From positions 37,895-101,894 of the forward strand of contig JAFXCE010000126.1 in the NCBI GenBank assembly GCA_017521565.1: a stretch of 64,000 nt of DNA, given 5' to 3'. A program made the translations under genes and the position numbers. Shown here in pieces: positions 8,610 through 16,970 of this stretch; position 1 is the first letter of the stretch; every line of letters starts with the position of its first letter. The DNA comes from Clostridia bacterium (lineage in GTDB: Bacteria; Bacillota; Clostridia; Christensenellales; Aristaeellaceae). Under the pieces are notes generated by a model. That model saw only the letters and a program-made list of their open reading frames with translations, was not told where the DNA came from and did not search any database.

Positions 8610-9343
8610 GTACAATCAATACCTATTTTGATAACCTGCAGGCGCTGCTTGCCCGTACGCTTGAAACCCAGCAGTCTTCTATGGAAACCGCCGCCCGCAG
8701 GATTGCGGACTGCATGAAGGGCGGCGGCATGATCTATACCTTCGGCACAGGACACGGTCATCTGCTCGCGCTGGAAATCTTCTATCGCGCAGGCGGCATG
8801 GCGCGCGTCTGTCCGATCATGGACGACAAGCTGATGCTGCACGTCAGCGCAGCGGGCAGCACGCTGGAAGAACGCAAGGAAGAATGGGTTCCCCTTCTCC
8901 TTGAGCGCTATCCCATTAAGGAAAACGACATCCTGATTTCCATCTCCAATTCCGGCAGAAACGCTGTGCCGGTTTTGCTGGCCAGGGAAGCGCGGGCGCG
9001 CGGCGCATATGTCATCGCGCTCACCAGCATGAACCACACAACCGCCGTCACCTCCCGCAACAGCCTGAACCTGCGTCTGTTTGAAACCGCCGATCTGATT
9101 CTTGACAACGGCGGCGTGCTGGGCGACGCGGCGATCTCCTTTGCAGACGGCTCCATGGTCGGCCCCACCTCCACCGCAGTGGGCGCAGCGATGCTGCAGG
9201 CGATCGTCTGCCGTGTCAAGGAGCTCTCCCTTGATGAGGGCTTTGAGGCCGACTTCTTTAAGTCCAGCAACGTAGACGGCGGCGATGCATGGAATGACCG
9301 CCTGATTGAACGCTATAAAGATATGATCCCCGGTCTTCTTTAA
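8606..9343 (+). CDS. SIS-domain sugar-phosphate protein (UPF0309-like)
   Basis: A 245-residue single-SIS-domain protein. The segments FGTGHGHLLALEIFYRAGG (about residues 46-64) and ISISNSGRN (about 112-120) form the sugar-phosphate pocket seen in isomerases, deaminases and regulators. It matches the UPF0309 group, whose reaction is not established. It is translationally coupled to the kinase (ATGA overlap), so it probably acts on the phosphorylated product, for example as an isomerase or etherase. Function beyond the fold is inference. Confidence 0.82.
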   Translation: MSTINTYFDNLQALLARTLETQQSSMETAARRIADCMKGGGMIYTFGTGHGHLLALEIFYRAGGMARVCPIMDDKLMLHVSAAGSTLEERKEEWVPLLLERYPIKENDILISISNSGRNAVPVLLAREARARGAYVIALTSMNHTTAVTSRNSLNLRLFETADLILDNGGVLGDAAISFADGSMVGPTSTAVGAAMLQAIVCRVKELSLDEGFEADFFKSSNVDGGDAWNDRLIERYKDMIPGLL

Positions 9344-9357
9344 GAAGGAGGAACGTT

Positions 9358-10581
9358 ATGCGCGCAGGCTTTGGCAAATCGGAACTGACGCCGCCCATGG
9401 GCGTCGAGCTTGCAGGCTACGGCTATTATCTCGGCCGGTGCGCACAGTCCGTGCGCGATCCGCTCTATGCGCGCGCCCTGCTGCTTGAAGATCATGGCGA
9501 ACGAGCGCTGATCATCAGCTGTGATCTGCTCGGCCTCAGCCGCGGCGTTTGTGCGCAGGTCTTTGATCACGCCGCTGCGCTTGGCATTGCGCAGGAGCGC
9601 GTAATGATCGTCAGCATCCACACGCATACAGGCCCCACGATCAAGTATCATGAGGGCTGCGGCTTCGTCAGCGACGAATATGTGAATACCGTCGCCCCGA
9701 TCATCTGCCGGGCAATCGATGCGGCTGCAGATGACCTTGATGAGGTCACTGCGCTCGATTTTGTCTCTGCGCCGTTTGACGGCGAGCACATCTACAACCG
9801 CACCATCAAAGACGGCCCGGTCGATCGTACTGTGCGCGGCTTCACCTTCCGCCGCAGGAAGCATTCCCCCATCGCCGCCGTCAGTGCAGCCTGCCATGGC
9901 GTATTCCGCGGGCGTGTCACAGCGGTCTCTGCCGACTTTGCCGGTGAGATCTGCCGCATTCTGGATACTCAGGGGATGCAGACGATCTACCTCAACGGAC
10001 TTTGCGGCGACATCGATCCAACCAAGCAGGACGATGCGCTGCTTGATTCCTTCGCCGCGCTGGTTGCACGTCATTTCACGCAGGATAGCCGCACGCTTTC
10101 TCCGTCTCTGCGCGGCGAGACGCTCCCCTTTACCCTTCAGCTGCTCCCCGTCACCATCGATGACATTCATGCCGCTGCCGAGCAGGCAGAGCGCCGAGCT
10201 GGCGGCGAGGACATGCCTGCCGCGCGTGTCGCCCGGACATGGGAGCGGGAAATGCTTCAGAAATTCTCCGCACTTGAAACAAAGGAGCATATCACCGCCA
10301 AGCTCCTGATTCTGGGCGGCGTGCCCGTTCTTGCGCTCCCCTTTGAGGGCTTTACGCAGATCGGCATGGATATCCGCCGCCTGTGCGGCCGGGAGGACGC
10401 GCTGATTCTGGGCTGCGCAGAGGAACTGCTCGGCTATCTTCCCACCAAAGACGATATTTCGCGCGGCACCTATGCGGCGCTTGAATCCACATTTCTTTAC
10501 AAGCGTCTGCCCGTTGTTCCCGGGGAAGCGGAACGCCTCGGTCAGGAAATGGGCGCTGCACTCGAAAGGATTCTTACATGA
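9358..10581 (+). CDS. Neutral/alkaline ceramidase-like metallohydrolase
   Basis: A 407-residue protein resembling the N-terminal domain of neutral ceramidases: GFGKSELTPP at the start, an early arginine-rich DPLYARALLLE segment, and SIHTHTGP (about residues 83-90), which aligns with the zinc-binding histidines. True ceramidases are 600-700 residues, secreted, and have a C-terminal immunoglobulin-like domain. This protein lacks a signal peptide and that domain, so it is a short cytosolic relative. Many such relatives occur in carbohydrate operons with unknown substrates. It lies 14 bases after the SIS gene and overlaps the ROK gene by 4 bases. Confidence 0.78.
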   Translation: MRAGFGKSELTPPMGVELAGYGYYLGRCAQSVRDPLYARALLLEDHGERALIISCDLLGLSRGVCAQVFDHAAALGIAQERVMIVSIHTHTGPTIKYHEGCGFVSDEYVNTVAPIICRAIDAAADDLDEVTALDFVSAPFDGEHIYNRTIKDGPVDRTVRGFTFRRRKHSPIAAVSAACHGVFRGRVTAVSADFAGEICRILDTQGMQTIYLNGLCGDIDPTKQDDALLDSFAALVARHFTQDSRTLSPSLRGETLPFTLQLLPVTIDDIHAAAEQAERRAGGEDMPAARVARTWEREMLQKFSALETKEHITAKLLILGGVPVLALPFEGFTQIGMDIRRLCGREDALILGCAEELLGYLPTKDDISRGTYAALESTFLYKRLPVVPGEAERLGQEMGAALERILT

Positions 10582-11729
10582 AATCACTTGATCAATCCGC
10601 CATCCGAAAGCAAAACATCCGCAGGATCCTCGATCTGCTGACCGTTCAGGCTCCCCGCACACGCCAGTCTCTTGCGGAGGCGACGGGTCTGAGTTTAATG
10701 ACGGTCACCAATCTCGTCGATCAGCTCAAAGAGCAGCAGGTGCTGGAGCTTGCGCCTGTTCCGCGCTGCGGCGGGGATCGTCACAGTTCCGGACGCAAGG
10801 CGGAAAACATCTCCCTTCGCGGCAGCGGTCACGCCTGGCTGATCGTCGATCTCTCCGGAAAGCATTTCCGCTATACCCTGCTCGGCTTTGATCTCGCCGT
10901 CCTGCATGAACACAACTGCGCTGCGGAAGGTGAATATCTCTCCCGGCTGACCGCATTTCTCAGTGCGATCCGCGAGGAAATCTCCGCGCCGCTGGCGGGT
11001 CGTTCTCTGCTGGGTGTCGCCGTCGTTACACCGGGCCCCTATGAAATCAGCTGCGATACGGTGTACAATCAGCGTCTGCCCGAACTCAATGATGTAAGAA
11101 TCAAGGCTCTGATGCAGCGCTGCCTCGGCAATTTTGATTACTACGTAGATGAGGACGTCAAATTCGCCGTGCGGGCGTTTGCGCCCATGAGCAATCAGGA
11201 TTCCTGCGAGCTGCTGTATTATCTGTTTATCGGCGAGGGCGTCGGGGGATCCGCCGTGCATAACGGCAACATGCTCCGCGGCCTGAATGCCACGGCGGGC
11301 GACGCAGGCCAGCTGACCACGCCGGAGGGCGTCACCTATGAAAGCCTGATTTCCCTCTCCTCTTTTGCCGCGTTGCTCGGCTGCGGCGCGCAGGATAACG
11401 AGCGGCTCCTGCAGCAGCTTGAGGCGTATGCCGCCGAACATCCTAAAGCCTATCTTTCCGCGCTGCAAAAAGCCGCGGCAACGGTTGGCGATATGCTCTA
11501 CAATGTGCTCTGGGTGCTTGATCCTGGACATATCATCATCGATTGTCGCTATGTGTTTTCATTCCGGGAGGAATTCATCGGATTCATTGCCGAATACATC
11601 GCACGTCGCCTCGCCGCCGCCGGGAAAAGAATGCCCACCATTGCCGCTGCCCCACAGGGAATGAGCAGCGTCGTGCGCGGCGCTGTTCAGGTGCTGCAGC
11701 GCGAATGGATCGAGCGAATTCTCTCCTGA
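10578..11729 (+). CDS. ROK-family transcriptional regulator
   Basis: A 383-residue NagC/XylR-type protein. Residues about 10-60 form a winged helix-turn-helix (SLAEATGLSLMTVTNLVDQL). The remainder is a sugar-kinase-like ROK domain with IGEGVGGSAVHNGNMLRG as the sugar-binding stretch. The zinc-binding CGCG-x2-GC motif usual in ROK repressors is absent; only GCG remains near residue 272, so the inducer domain may be altered. It closes the kinase/SIS/hydrolase operon and probably controls it and the divergent sugar transporter. Confidence 0.88.
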   Translation: MKSLDQSAIRKQNIRRILDLLTVQAPRTRQSLAEATGLSLMTVTNLVDQLKEQQVLELAPVPRCGGDRHSSGRKAENISLRGSGHAWLIVDLSGKHFRYTLLGFDLAVLHEHNCAAEGEYLSRLTAFLSAIREEISAPLAGRSLLGVAVVTPGPYEISCDTVYNQRLPELNDVRIKALMQRCLGNFDYYVDEDVKFAVRAFAPMSNQDSCELLYYLFIGEGVGGSAVHNGNMLRGLNATAGDAGQLTTPEGVTYESLISLSSFAALLGCGAQDNERLLQQLEAYAAEHPKAYLSALQKAAATVGDMLYNVLWVLDPGHIIIDCRYVFSFREEFIGFIAEYIARRLAAAGKRMPTIAAAPQGMSSVVRGAVQVLQREWIERILS

Positions 11730-11747
11730 TGCACCCAGTATTATCCT

Positions 11748-11781
11748 GCCTGTGTCCTGCACAGAGGAACACAGGCTTTTT
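11748..11781 (+). terminator. Terminator of the kinase-SIS-hydrolase-ROK operon
   Basis: GCCTGTGT (11748-11755) pairs with ACACAGGC (11769-11776) across a 13-base loop and is followed by TTTTTC. Confidence 0.75.
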
Positions 11782-11803
11782 CATTTGCAAAGGAGTGTAC
11801 CGT

Positions 11804-12613
11804 ATGTTTCTGCATGCTAAAAACGGCACCATCTCCCTCGCAGGCGATTCCATGCATTACATCCGCTTCGGCAGCGGCAGCAAAACCCTCGTCATGCTCC
11901 CCGGTCTCGGCGACGGCCTGACCACCGTCAAGGGCACCGCGCTGCCCATGGCGTTCATGTATCGCGCTTATGCCGGGGACTACACGGTTTATATGTTCAG
12001 CCGCAGGAATCATCTGCCTGCGGGCTGCAGCACGCGCGACATGGCCCGCGATGTAAAGGACGCGATGGAGGCGCTGGATATCCAAAAAGCCGATCTCATC
12101 GGCGTGTCCATGGGCGGCATGATCGCGCAGCACTTCGCAGCAGATTACCCCAAGTGCGTCAGAAAACTCATCCTTGTTGTGACCTCTGCGGAGCCCAACC
12201 CCATTTTGTCCGAGTCCATCCACGAATGGACAGCGCTTGCCCGACGCGGCGATCATACGGCCCTCATGGACAGCAATGTGCGGCGCATGTACTCTGATGC
12301 CTACTACCGCAAAAACCGATACCTGATCCCCATCATGGGCAGGCTTACCAAACCCAAATCCTATGACCGCTTCTTCATTCAGGCTGACGCCTGCCTGACC
12401 CACAACGCTGCAGACCGCCTTGAAACAATCGAAGCGCCCACGCTGGTTATCGGCGGCGCGCAGGACCGCGCGCTCGGCGGCGACGCCTCACGGAGAATCG
12501 CTGCGTCCATCCCCGGCGCCAAACTTAGCATCTATGCGCAATGGGGACACGGGCTATATGAGGAAGCCAAAGACTTTAACCAGCTCGTGCTCGGATTCCT
12601 GCGAAACGGATAA
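11804..12613 (+). CDS. Alpha/beta hydrolase
   Basis: A 269-residue alpha/beta-hydrolase. The nucleophile elbow GVSMGGM (about residues 98-104), an acid in the strand before VIGGAQDRALGG (about 212-223) and His near residue 247 (WGHGLYEE) make a plausible Ser-Asp-His triad. An oxyanion-type loop MLPGLGDG lies near residue 30. The start follows AAAGGAG by 9 bases. It stands alone between two terminators. The substrate is unknown; esterases, lactonases and dienelactone-type enzymes share this fold. Confidence 0.86.
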   Translation: MFLHAKNGTISLAGDSMHYIRFGSGSKTLVMLPGLGDGLTTVKGTALPMAFMYRAYAGDYTVYMFSRRNHLPAGCSTRDMARDVKDAMEALDIQKADLIGVSMGGMIAQHFAADYPKCVRKLILVVTSAEPNPILSESIHEWTALARRGDHTALMDSNVRRMYSDAYYRKNRYLIPIMGRLTKPKSYDRFFIQADACLTHNAADRLETIEAPTLVIGGAQDRALGGDASRRIAASIPGAKLSIYAQWGHGLYEEAKDFNQLVLGFLRNG

Positions 12614-12684
12614 TCCCCGCCAGAGCCGGACGATCTGCAAATCCTGCGCGTGGGTCGATCGCCCAATTCCGCATTTCATCTGTC

Positions 12685-12719
12685 AAAAAGCCGCTTTGCA
12701 TGCTATGCAGAGCGGCTTT
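12685..12719 (-). terminator. Terminator reading leftward
   Basis: AAAGCCGCT (12687-12695) pairs with AGCGGCTTT (12711-12719), and an inner TGCAT/ATGCA stem extends it. The T run (TTTTT at 12685-12689) appears on the minus strand, so it serves the small minus-strand frame at 12754-12906; it may also stop the alpha/beta hydrolase transcript. Confidence 0.65.
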
Positions 12720-12753
12720 CGGATTTAAAATATAAAGTCAATCGCGCTTTCTA

Positions 12754-12906
12754 TCATTCCCCGATGATCTGTCCATCCGGGCTGATGGCCACAATGCGAA
12801 CCGGGATCTCTTTTCTGCCGAGCTGCATCGTCATTTGAACCGCGCAGCTCAAAGCGCCGCAGCACGCCGCGCGCTGATGCGTCGCCTCGCCTGTCTGATT
12901 GGGCAC
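12754..12906 (-). pseudogene. 50-codon open frame, gene remnant or small gene
   Basis: A GTG-started frame of 50 residues ends QLGRKEIPVRIVAISPDGQI plus four residues and contains a CCGALSC cluster. It looks like the conserved end of a larger protein rather than random sequence: it has a regular beta-strand-like pattern and a terminator directly downstream. There is no ribosome site before the GTG, and a stop codon lies two codons upstream, so a truncated gene is more likely than a working small protein. No family was recognised. The rest of the 12614-13000 gap holds only the two terminators. Confidence 0.35.
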
Positions 12907-12946
12907 GCTTTACATTGACAGCCTGCGTCAGTCAGCGTACAATAAG

Positions 12947-12984
12947 AAAAAGCACCCCTTCGATTGTTTTCATGCAATCGAAGG
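12947..12984 (-). terminator. Terminator of the flavodiiron gene
   Basis: CCTTCGATTG (12957-12966) pairs with CAATCGAAGG (12975-12984), with TTTTT following on the minus strand (12947-12951). Confidence 0.8.
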
Positions 12985-13000
12985 CGCGCTTTGCTGATGA

Positions 13001-14149
13001 TCAATCGCGGCTGAGCTCGTCCGCCAGCGCTTTGAGCTGCGCCCGGCTGTCCTCGCTCAGAGCGGAGAGAATCTTCACCTGCGTATCGGCAAAAGTCAGA
13101 TTCTTGCAGCCCTCCAGCATGCCGCGCATGACCTTGGCCGCCGTAGGCGCCCAGGATCCGTTCTCCATCAGCGCGACCGTGCGGTTTTGATAATTCCGCT
13201 CTGTCAGATGGCTGATAAACGCACGCATGACAGGGAATACGCCCGCATTGTACGTCGGTGCCGCCAGAACAAGACGGTCATAACGGAAGGCATCCTCAAC
13301 TGCTTCCGCCATATCATCGCGCGCGAGGTCGAACAGGGAAACCTTTTCATTCTTCCCGCGCAGCGTTTCAGCAAGAAGCTCCGCAGCCGCCTTTGTATTT
13401 CCATACATGGATGCATAGGCGATCACGACCCCCCGATCCTCCGGGCGATACGCAGACCACAGATCATACAGGCGGATGCATTCCGCTGCATTCTCGCCAA
13501 GCACCGGACCGTGGAGCGGATAAATCGCTGCGATCTCCAGTGCAGCCGCTTTTTTGAGAAGCGCCTGCACCTGCGCGCCATACTTGCCGACGATACCAAA
13601 GTAGTATCTGCGTGCTTCACAGGCCCATTCTTCCTCCACGTCCAGCGCGCCGAATTTGCCAAAGGCGTCCGCAGAAAACAGCACCTTCGCAGAAGCGTCG
13701 TAGGTCATCATCACTTCCGGCCAGTGGATCATCGGCGCAGCAATGAAGGCCAGCTCATGTCTGCCCAGAGAGAGCCTGCTCCCCTCGGCAATAACGATCC
13801 TCTGCTCAGCATAATCGCAGCCAAAGAAATTCTTCATCATGGCAAACGCCTTCGCAGACGCCACCACAACCGCGGCAGGATAGCGATCAAGGAAAGCTGC
13901 GATGCTCGCGGAATGATCAGGTTCCATGTGGTGAACCACCAGATAATCCGGCTCGCGCCCGTCAAGCGCTGCGCTCAGATTGTTCAGCCATTCCCCCGTA
14001 AAGCGGCAATCCACGGAATCCATGACGGCAATCTTATCGTCGAGGATGATATATGAATTGTAGGACATGCCATGAGGCACGACATACTGTCCTTCAAACA
14101 GGTCAATGTGATGGTCGTTTACGCCCACATATTTGATATCGTTTAACAC
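13001..14149 (-). CDS. fprA: Flavodiiron protein (A-type flavoprotein, oxygen/NO reductase)
   Basis: A 382-residue protein in two parts. The metallo-beta-lactamase-like domain (about 1-245) carries the di-iron ligand segment HHMEPDH (about residues 78-84) and a later HGP histidine. The flavodoxin domain (about 250-382) begins IAYASMYGNTKAAAELL, the FMN phosphate loop. Flavodiiron proteins reduce O2 to water or NO to N2O and protect anaerobes. No rubredoxin gene is adjacent, so the electron donor is encoded elsewhere. It is a single-gene unit with its own promoter and terminator. Confidence 0.95.
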   Translation of the reverse strand: MLNDIKYVGVNDHHIDLFEGQYVVPHGMSYNSYIILDDKIAVMDSVDCRFTGEWLNNLSAALDGREPDYLVVHHMEPDHSASIAAFLDRYPAAVVVASAKAFAMMKNFFGCDYAEQRIVIAEGSRLSLGRHELAFIAAPMIHWPEVMMTYDASAKVLFSADAFGKFGALDVEEEWACEARRYYFGIVGKYGAQVQALLKKAAALEIAAIYPLHGPVLGENAAECIRLYDLWSAYRPEDRGVVIAYASMYGNTKAAAELLAETLRGKNEKVSLFDLARDDMAEAVEDAFRYDRLVLAAPTYNAGVFPVMRAFISHLTERNYQNRTVALMENGSWAPTAAKVMRGMLEGCKNLTFADTQVKILSALSEDSRAQLKALADELSRD

Positions 14150-14196
14150 AATATACAGCTCCTTTATCCAATCAGTTAATTTGCGCGTCAGGTCTA

Positions 14197-14225
14197 AGTA
14201 TAATCGCCCGGGCTGGAAAAGTCAA
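14197..14225 (-). promoter_or_regulatory. Promoter of the flavodiiron gene
   Basis: TTGACT (14220-14225) and TATACT (14197-14202), 17-base spacer, minus strand, about 48 bases upstream of the start codon. Confidence 0.75.
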
Positions 14226-14373
14226 TTTCCGGAGGCGCTATACAGTGTGATCTTGTCACGGAAAAAAACGGAAACCTGCCGTATACTGCTGCTAAAAAAG
14301 ATGCAATGATAGAGCCATCCCCATGAAATGCCGGGCAGACTTCTGTCCGATATCCGCTGAAAGGAGAACCTGA

Positions 14374-15036
14374 ATGCAGTACTTTATCGCTTTCCTTGAA
14401 GGCATCATCACCTTCATCTCCCCCTGTCTGCTGCCCATGCTGCCGATTTATATTTCCTACTTTGCCGGCGGCGGAGAGCGCACAACCGGTAAAACGCTCA
14501 AAGGCGCGCTGGGCTTTGTCACGGGCTTCACCGTCGTGTTCATCGCGCTCGGCGCGCTGGCCGGAACTGTCGGCAGCTTTTTGCGAGAATACCAGACAGC
14601 CGTCAATCTTGTCTCCGGCCTGATCGTCATCCTCTTCGGTCTGAACTTCCTCGGCGTGCTCAAGCTGAATCTGTTCAAGGGCAGCCAGAGAAGCATCGAT
14701 ACGCAGAACATGAATTTCTTTTCGGCGCTGGTCTTTGGCGTGATCTTCTCCGTGGGCTGGACGCCCTGCGTCGGCGCCTTCCTGGGCTCTGCGCTGATGC
14801 TGGCCTCCCAGCAGGGACACGTTCTGGAAGGCATGCTGATGCTGCTTTCCTACTCGCTGGGTCTGGGCATTCCCTTCATCCTCAGCGCTGTACTGATTGA
14901 CTATCTGAAAAACGCATTCAACTGGATCAAACGAAACTACGCGGTAATCAACACCATCAGCGGCGCGCTGCTCATTCTGATCGGCATCCTGATGGCAACC
15001 GGAACGCTCGGGCGGCTGCTGAGCCTGCTCAGTTAG
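14374..15036 (+). CDS. ccdA: CcdA-type thiol-disulfide membrane transporter
   Basis: A 220-residue protein with six predicted membrane helices. The two redox cysteines sit in ISPCLLPMLP (Cys18) and GWTPCVG (Cys132), the signature of CcdA/short DsbD proteins, which pass electrons from cytosolic thioredoxin to extracytoplasmic thiol proteins. The start follows AAAGGAG. The next gene, 8 bases on, encodes a membrane-anchored thioredoxin, its natural acceptor. A TATACT at 14282-14287 could be the -10, but no good -35 was found. Confidence 0.93.
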   Translation: MQYFIAFLEGIITFISPCLLPMLPIYISYFAGGGERTTGKTLKGALGFVTGFTVVFIALGALAGTVGSFLREYQTAVNLVSGLIVILFGLNFLGVLKLNLFKGSQRSIDTQNMNFFSALVFGVIFSVGWTPCVGAFLGSALMLASQQGHVLEGMLMLLSYSLGLGIPFILSAVLIDYLKNAFNWIKRNYAVINTISGALLILIGILMATGTLGRLLSLLS

Positions 15037-15044
15037 GAGGCATT

Positions 15045-15761
15045 ATGAACAACAAGAAAACTCTGTTGATCCTCTCCCTCGTCTTTGTTTTGCTGATTGG
15101 CGGCGCATCCGCGCTATATGCCAAGCTCGGCCAGTCCCTTGCGCCGGATCAGCTCGCCGTGCAGGCAACGCAGCCGAAAACAGAAGCCGCCGCGACCAGT
15201 ACGCCCGAGGCTCCTCAAACCGAAAGCGAACAAGCAACGCCCACGCCTGCCAGTCCCCAGCAGCCTGAAAGCGCACAGGCGACCCCGGAAGTCGCCGGGC
15301 CCCCGCAGCCCAAGGACGAGCAATCCGACACAACCGCAGAAGAACCCATGCTCGCTCCGGATTTCACCGTCTATGACGCCGAAGGAAACGAAGTACACCT
15401 CTCCGATTTCTTCGGGAAGCCCATCGTACTCAACTTCTGGGCAAGCTGGTGCGGCCCATGCAAGATGGAGATGCCGGACTTCCACGAGAAATATCTGGAG
15501 CTTGGTGAAGAGATTCACTTCCTGATGGTCAACATGACCGACGGGGCCAGAGAAACCGTAGAAGTTGCATCCGCATTCATCGAAAAGAATGCGTTCACCT
15601 TCCCCGTCTTTTATGATACGGCGGTCGATGCAGCGATGACCTACGGCGTATACTCCCTCCCGACCACATACTTCATCAACGCCGAGGGCCACCCCATCGC
15701 GCAGGCCACCGGAGCCATCAGCGCAGACACGCTGCAGCGCGGCATCGATATGATCAAGTAA
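15045..15761 (+). CDS. TlpA/ResA-like membrane-anchored thioredoxin with long linker
   Basis: A 238-residue protein: an uncleaved anchor or signal helix (about residues 5-24), then a low-complexity linker rich in Ala, Thr, Pro, Glu and Gln (about 38-100), then a thioredoxin-fold domain with WASWCGPCKMEMPDF (Cys136 and Cys139) and a cis-proline loop SLPTTYFI. Such proteins reduce disulfides outside the membrane with electrons from CcdA, encoded 8 bases upstream. No cytochrome c genes are nearby, so its targets may be other envelope thiols or peroxides. The linker probably spans the cell wall. Confidence 0.92.
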   Translation: MNNKKTLLILSLVFVLLIGGASALYAKLGQSLAPDQLAVQATQPKTEAAATSTPEAPQTESEQATPTPASPQQPESAQATPEVAGPPQPKDEQSDTTAEEPMLAPDFTVYDAEGNEVHLSDFFGKPIVLNFWASWCGPCKMEMPDFHEKYLELGEEIHFLMVNMTDGARETVEVASAFIEKNAFTFPVFYDTAVDAAMTYGVYSLPTTYFINAEGHPIAQATGAISADTLQRGIDMIK

Positions 15762-15787
15762 ATCTCAAGCAGCCGAAAAGCATAAAC

Positions 15788-15857
15788 GGGGCTGTCAGAA
15801 TCAAACCGGGTACTCTGAATTCTCTCCAGAATACCGGTTTCTGATTCTGACAGCCCC
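15788..15857. terminator. Long inverted repeat between convergent genes
   Basis: GGGGCTGTCAGAATCA (15788-15803) pairs with its exact complement at 15842-15857. The stem continues with AACCGG/CCGGTT after a two-base bulge, and an inner TCTG/CAGA pair caps it. It lies between convergent genes and can end both transcripts. It is larger than an ordinary terminator and could be a miniature mobile element. Confidence 0.65.
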
Positions 15858-15885
15858 ATTATCATCTCTATAGCGGATGAGCTGC

Positions 15886-16758
15886 TCAGAGCGCCTTTAA
15901 AAAGCGGGCCGCCATTGCAGGCCATGCGGCGCACTCCGTTCTCTGCAGCGATGCATCCGTGCTGGTTATTTCATTGGCAAGGCTGAGTCCATGCCTGCCC
16001 GTGGGGAAGATATGCATCTCTGTCGTCACGCCCGCCTGCGAAAGCGCGAGCGCCATGCGCAGGCTGTTGCGCACGGGAACCGTCTCATCATCAAACGTGT
16101 GCCACAAAAACGTCGGCGGAAAGTGCTCGCCTACGGCATGAAGCACATCATATTGTCCATGTATCCGCCTGTCCTCCGTGCCCGAAAGATGCACAAACGA
16201 TCCCCTGTGCGCGTCGTCGTCGCTGACAATCACAGGATAGCACAGCACGGCTGCATTGGGCCGAACGTCCTCAGGCGAAAGACCGATTTCCTCCCAGATT
16301 TCGCGCCTGTGCCAAAGGGCGCTAACGCTCGCCGCCAGATGGCCGCCCGCCGAAAAGCCCATGATCGCAATCCTGTCAGGATCCGTGTGAAGCGCCTGCG
16401 CGTTTGCGCGGACATAGGCGACTGCCGCCGCCGCGTCGTGCTGGGGCAGCGGAAAGACATGCTCCGCCGCTTTTTTATACCACTGCGCCGCCTCGTGGTC
16501 ACGTTTCTTATCCTCTGGCGCATATCCTACACGATACCAGACCACAAACGCATTGAAGCCCTCCGCAAGAAAGCGCAGCGCAATCGGCTCTGCTTCCCGT
16601 TCGCTGCAAAACTCATAACCGCCGCCTGGGCAGATCACAACCGCAGGACGGCGAATCTGTTCATTGATCTCCCTTGAAACATGCGGCACATAAACGTCCA
16701 CGGCGATTTCCGCGCCGCGGGACGAGGGCACATAAATCCGATGTCCAATCATACGCAT
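15886..16758 (-). CDS. Alpha/beta hydrolase, BD-FAE/xylan-esterase-like
   Basis: A 290-residue cytosolic esterase-fold protein. CPGGGYEF (about residues 43-50) replaces the HGGG oxyanion motif, and the nucleophile elbow GFSAGGHLAA (about 134-143) is clear. A late FLWHTFDDETVP (about 217-228) supplies the acid, and GRHGLS (about 257-262) the histidine. This layout is shared by acetyl-xylan and feruloyl-type esterases found beside hemicellulose genes. It has its own promoter. There is no signal peptide, so it would deacylate imported oligosaccharides; that role is inferred. Confidence 0.85.
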   Translation of the reverse strand: MRMIGHRIYVPSSRGAEIAVDVYVPHVSREINEQIRRPAVVICPGGGYEFCSEREAEPIALRFLAEGFNAFVVWYRVGYAPEDKKRDHEAAQWYKKAAEHVFPLPQHDAAAAVAYVRANAQALHTDPDRIAIMGFSAGGHLAASVSALWHRREIWEEIGLSPEDVRPNAAVLCYPVIVSDDDAHRGSFVHLSGTEDRRIHGQYDVLHAVGEHFPPTFLWHTFDDETVPVRNSLRMALALSQAGVTTEMHIFPTGRHGLSLANEITSTDASLQRTECAAWPAMAARFLKAL

Positions 16759-16782
16759 CCTCCTGCTGATTCATCTGTATGG

Positions 16783-16810
16783 ATTATACCAGAAAACCAC
16801 ACAATAGCAA
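16783..16810 (-). promoter_or_regulatory. Promoter of the BD-FAE-like esterase gene
   Basis: TTGCTA (16805-16810) and TATAAT (16783-16788), 16-base spacer, minus strand, about 25 bases upstream of the start codon. Confidence 0.65.
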
Positions 16811-16879
16811 ATAGCTGCGGAAAATCCGAATGTCTCTATTCTCTCTGCGTCCTGAATCCCGCCGCATTTCACATCCGCC

Positions 16880-16908
16880 TTGACAGCCTATTCTCCCGGT
16901 TTTATAAT
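16880..16908 (+). promoter_or_regulatory. Promoter of the esterase gene at 16971
   Basis: Consensus TTGACA (16880-16885) and TATAAT (16903-16908) with a 17-base spacer. Confidence 0.8.
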
Positions 16909-16970
16909 CAAATCAACAACGATATTTACTCCCTCTGCTTTCAGCAGTAACCGACGATGAGGAAGAGCTT

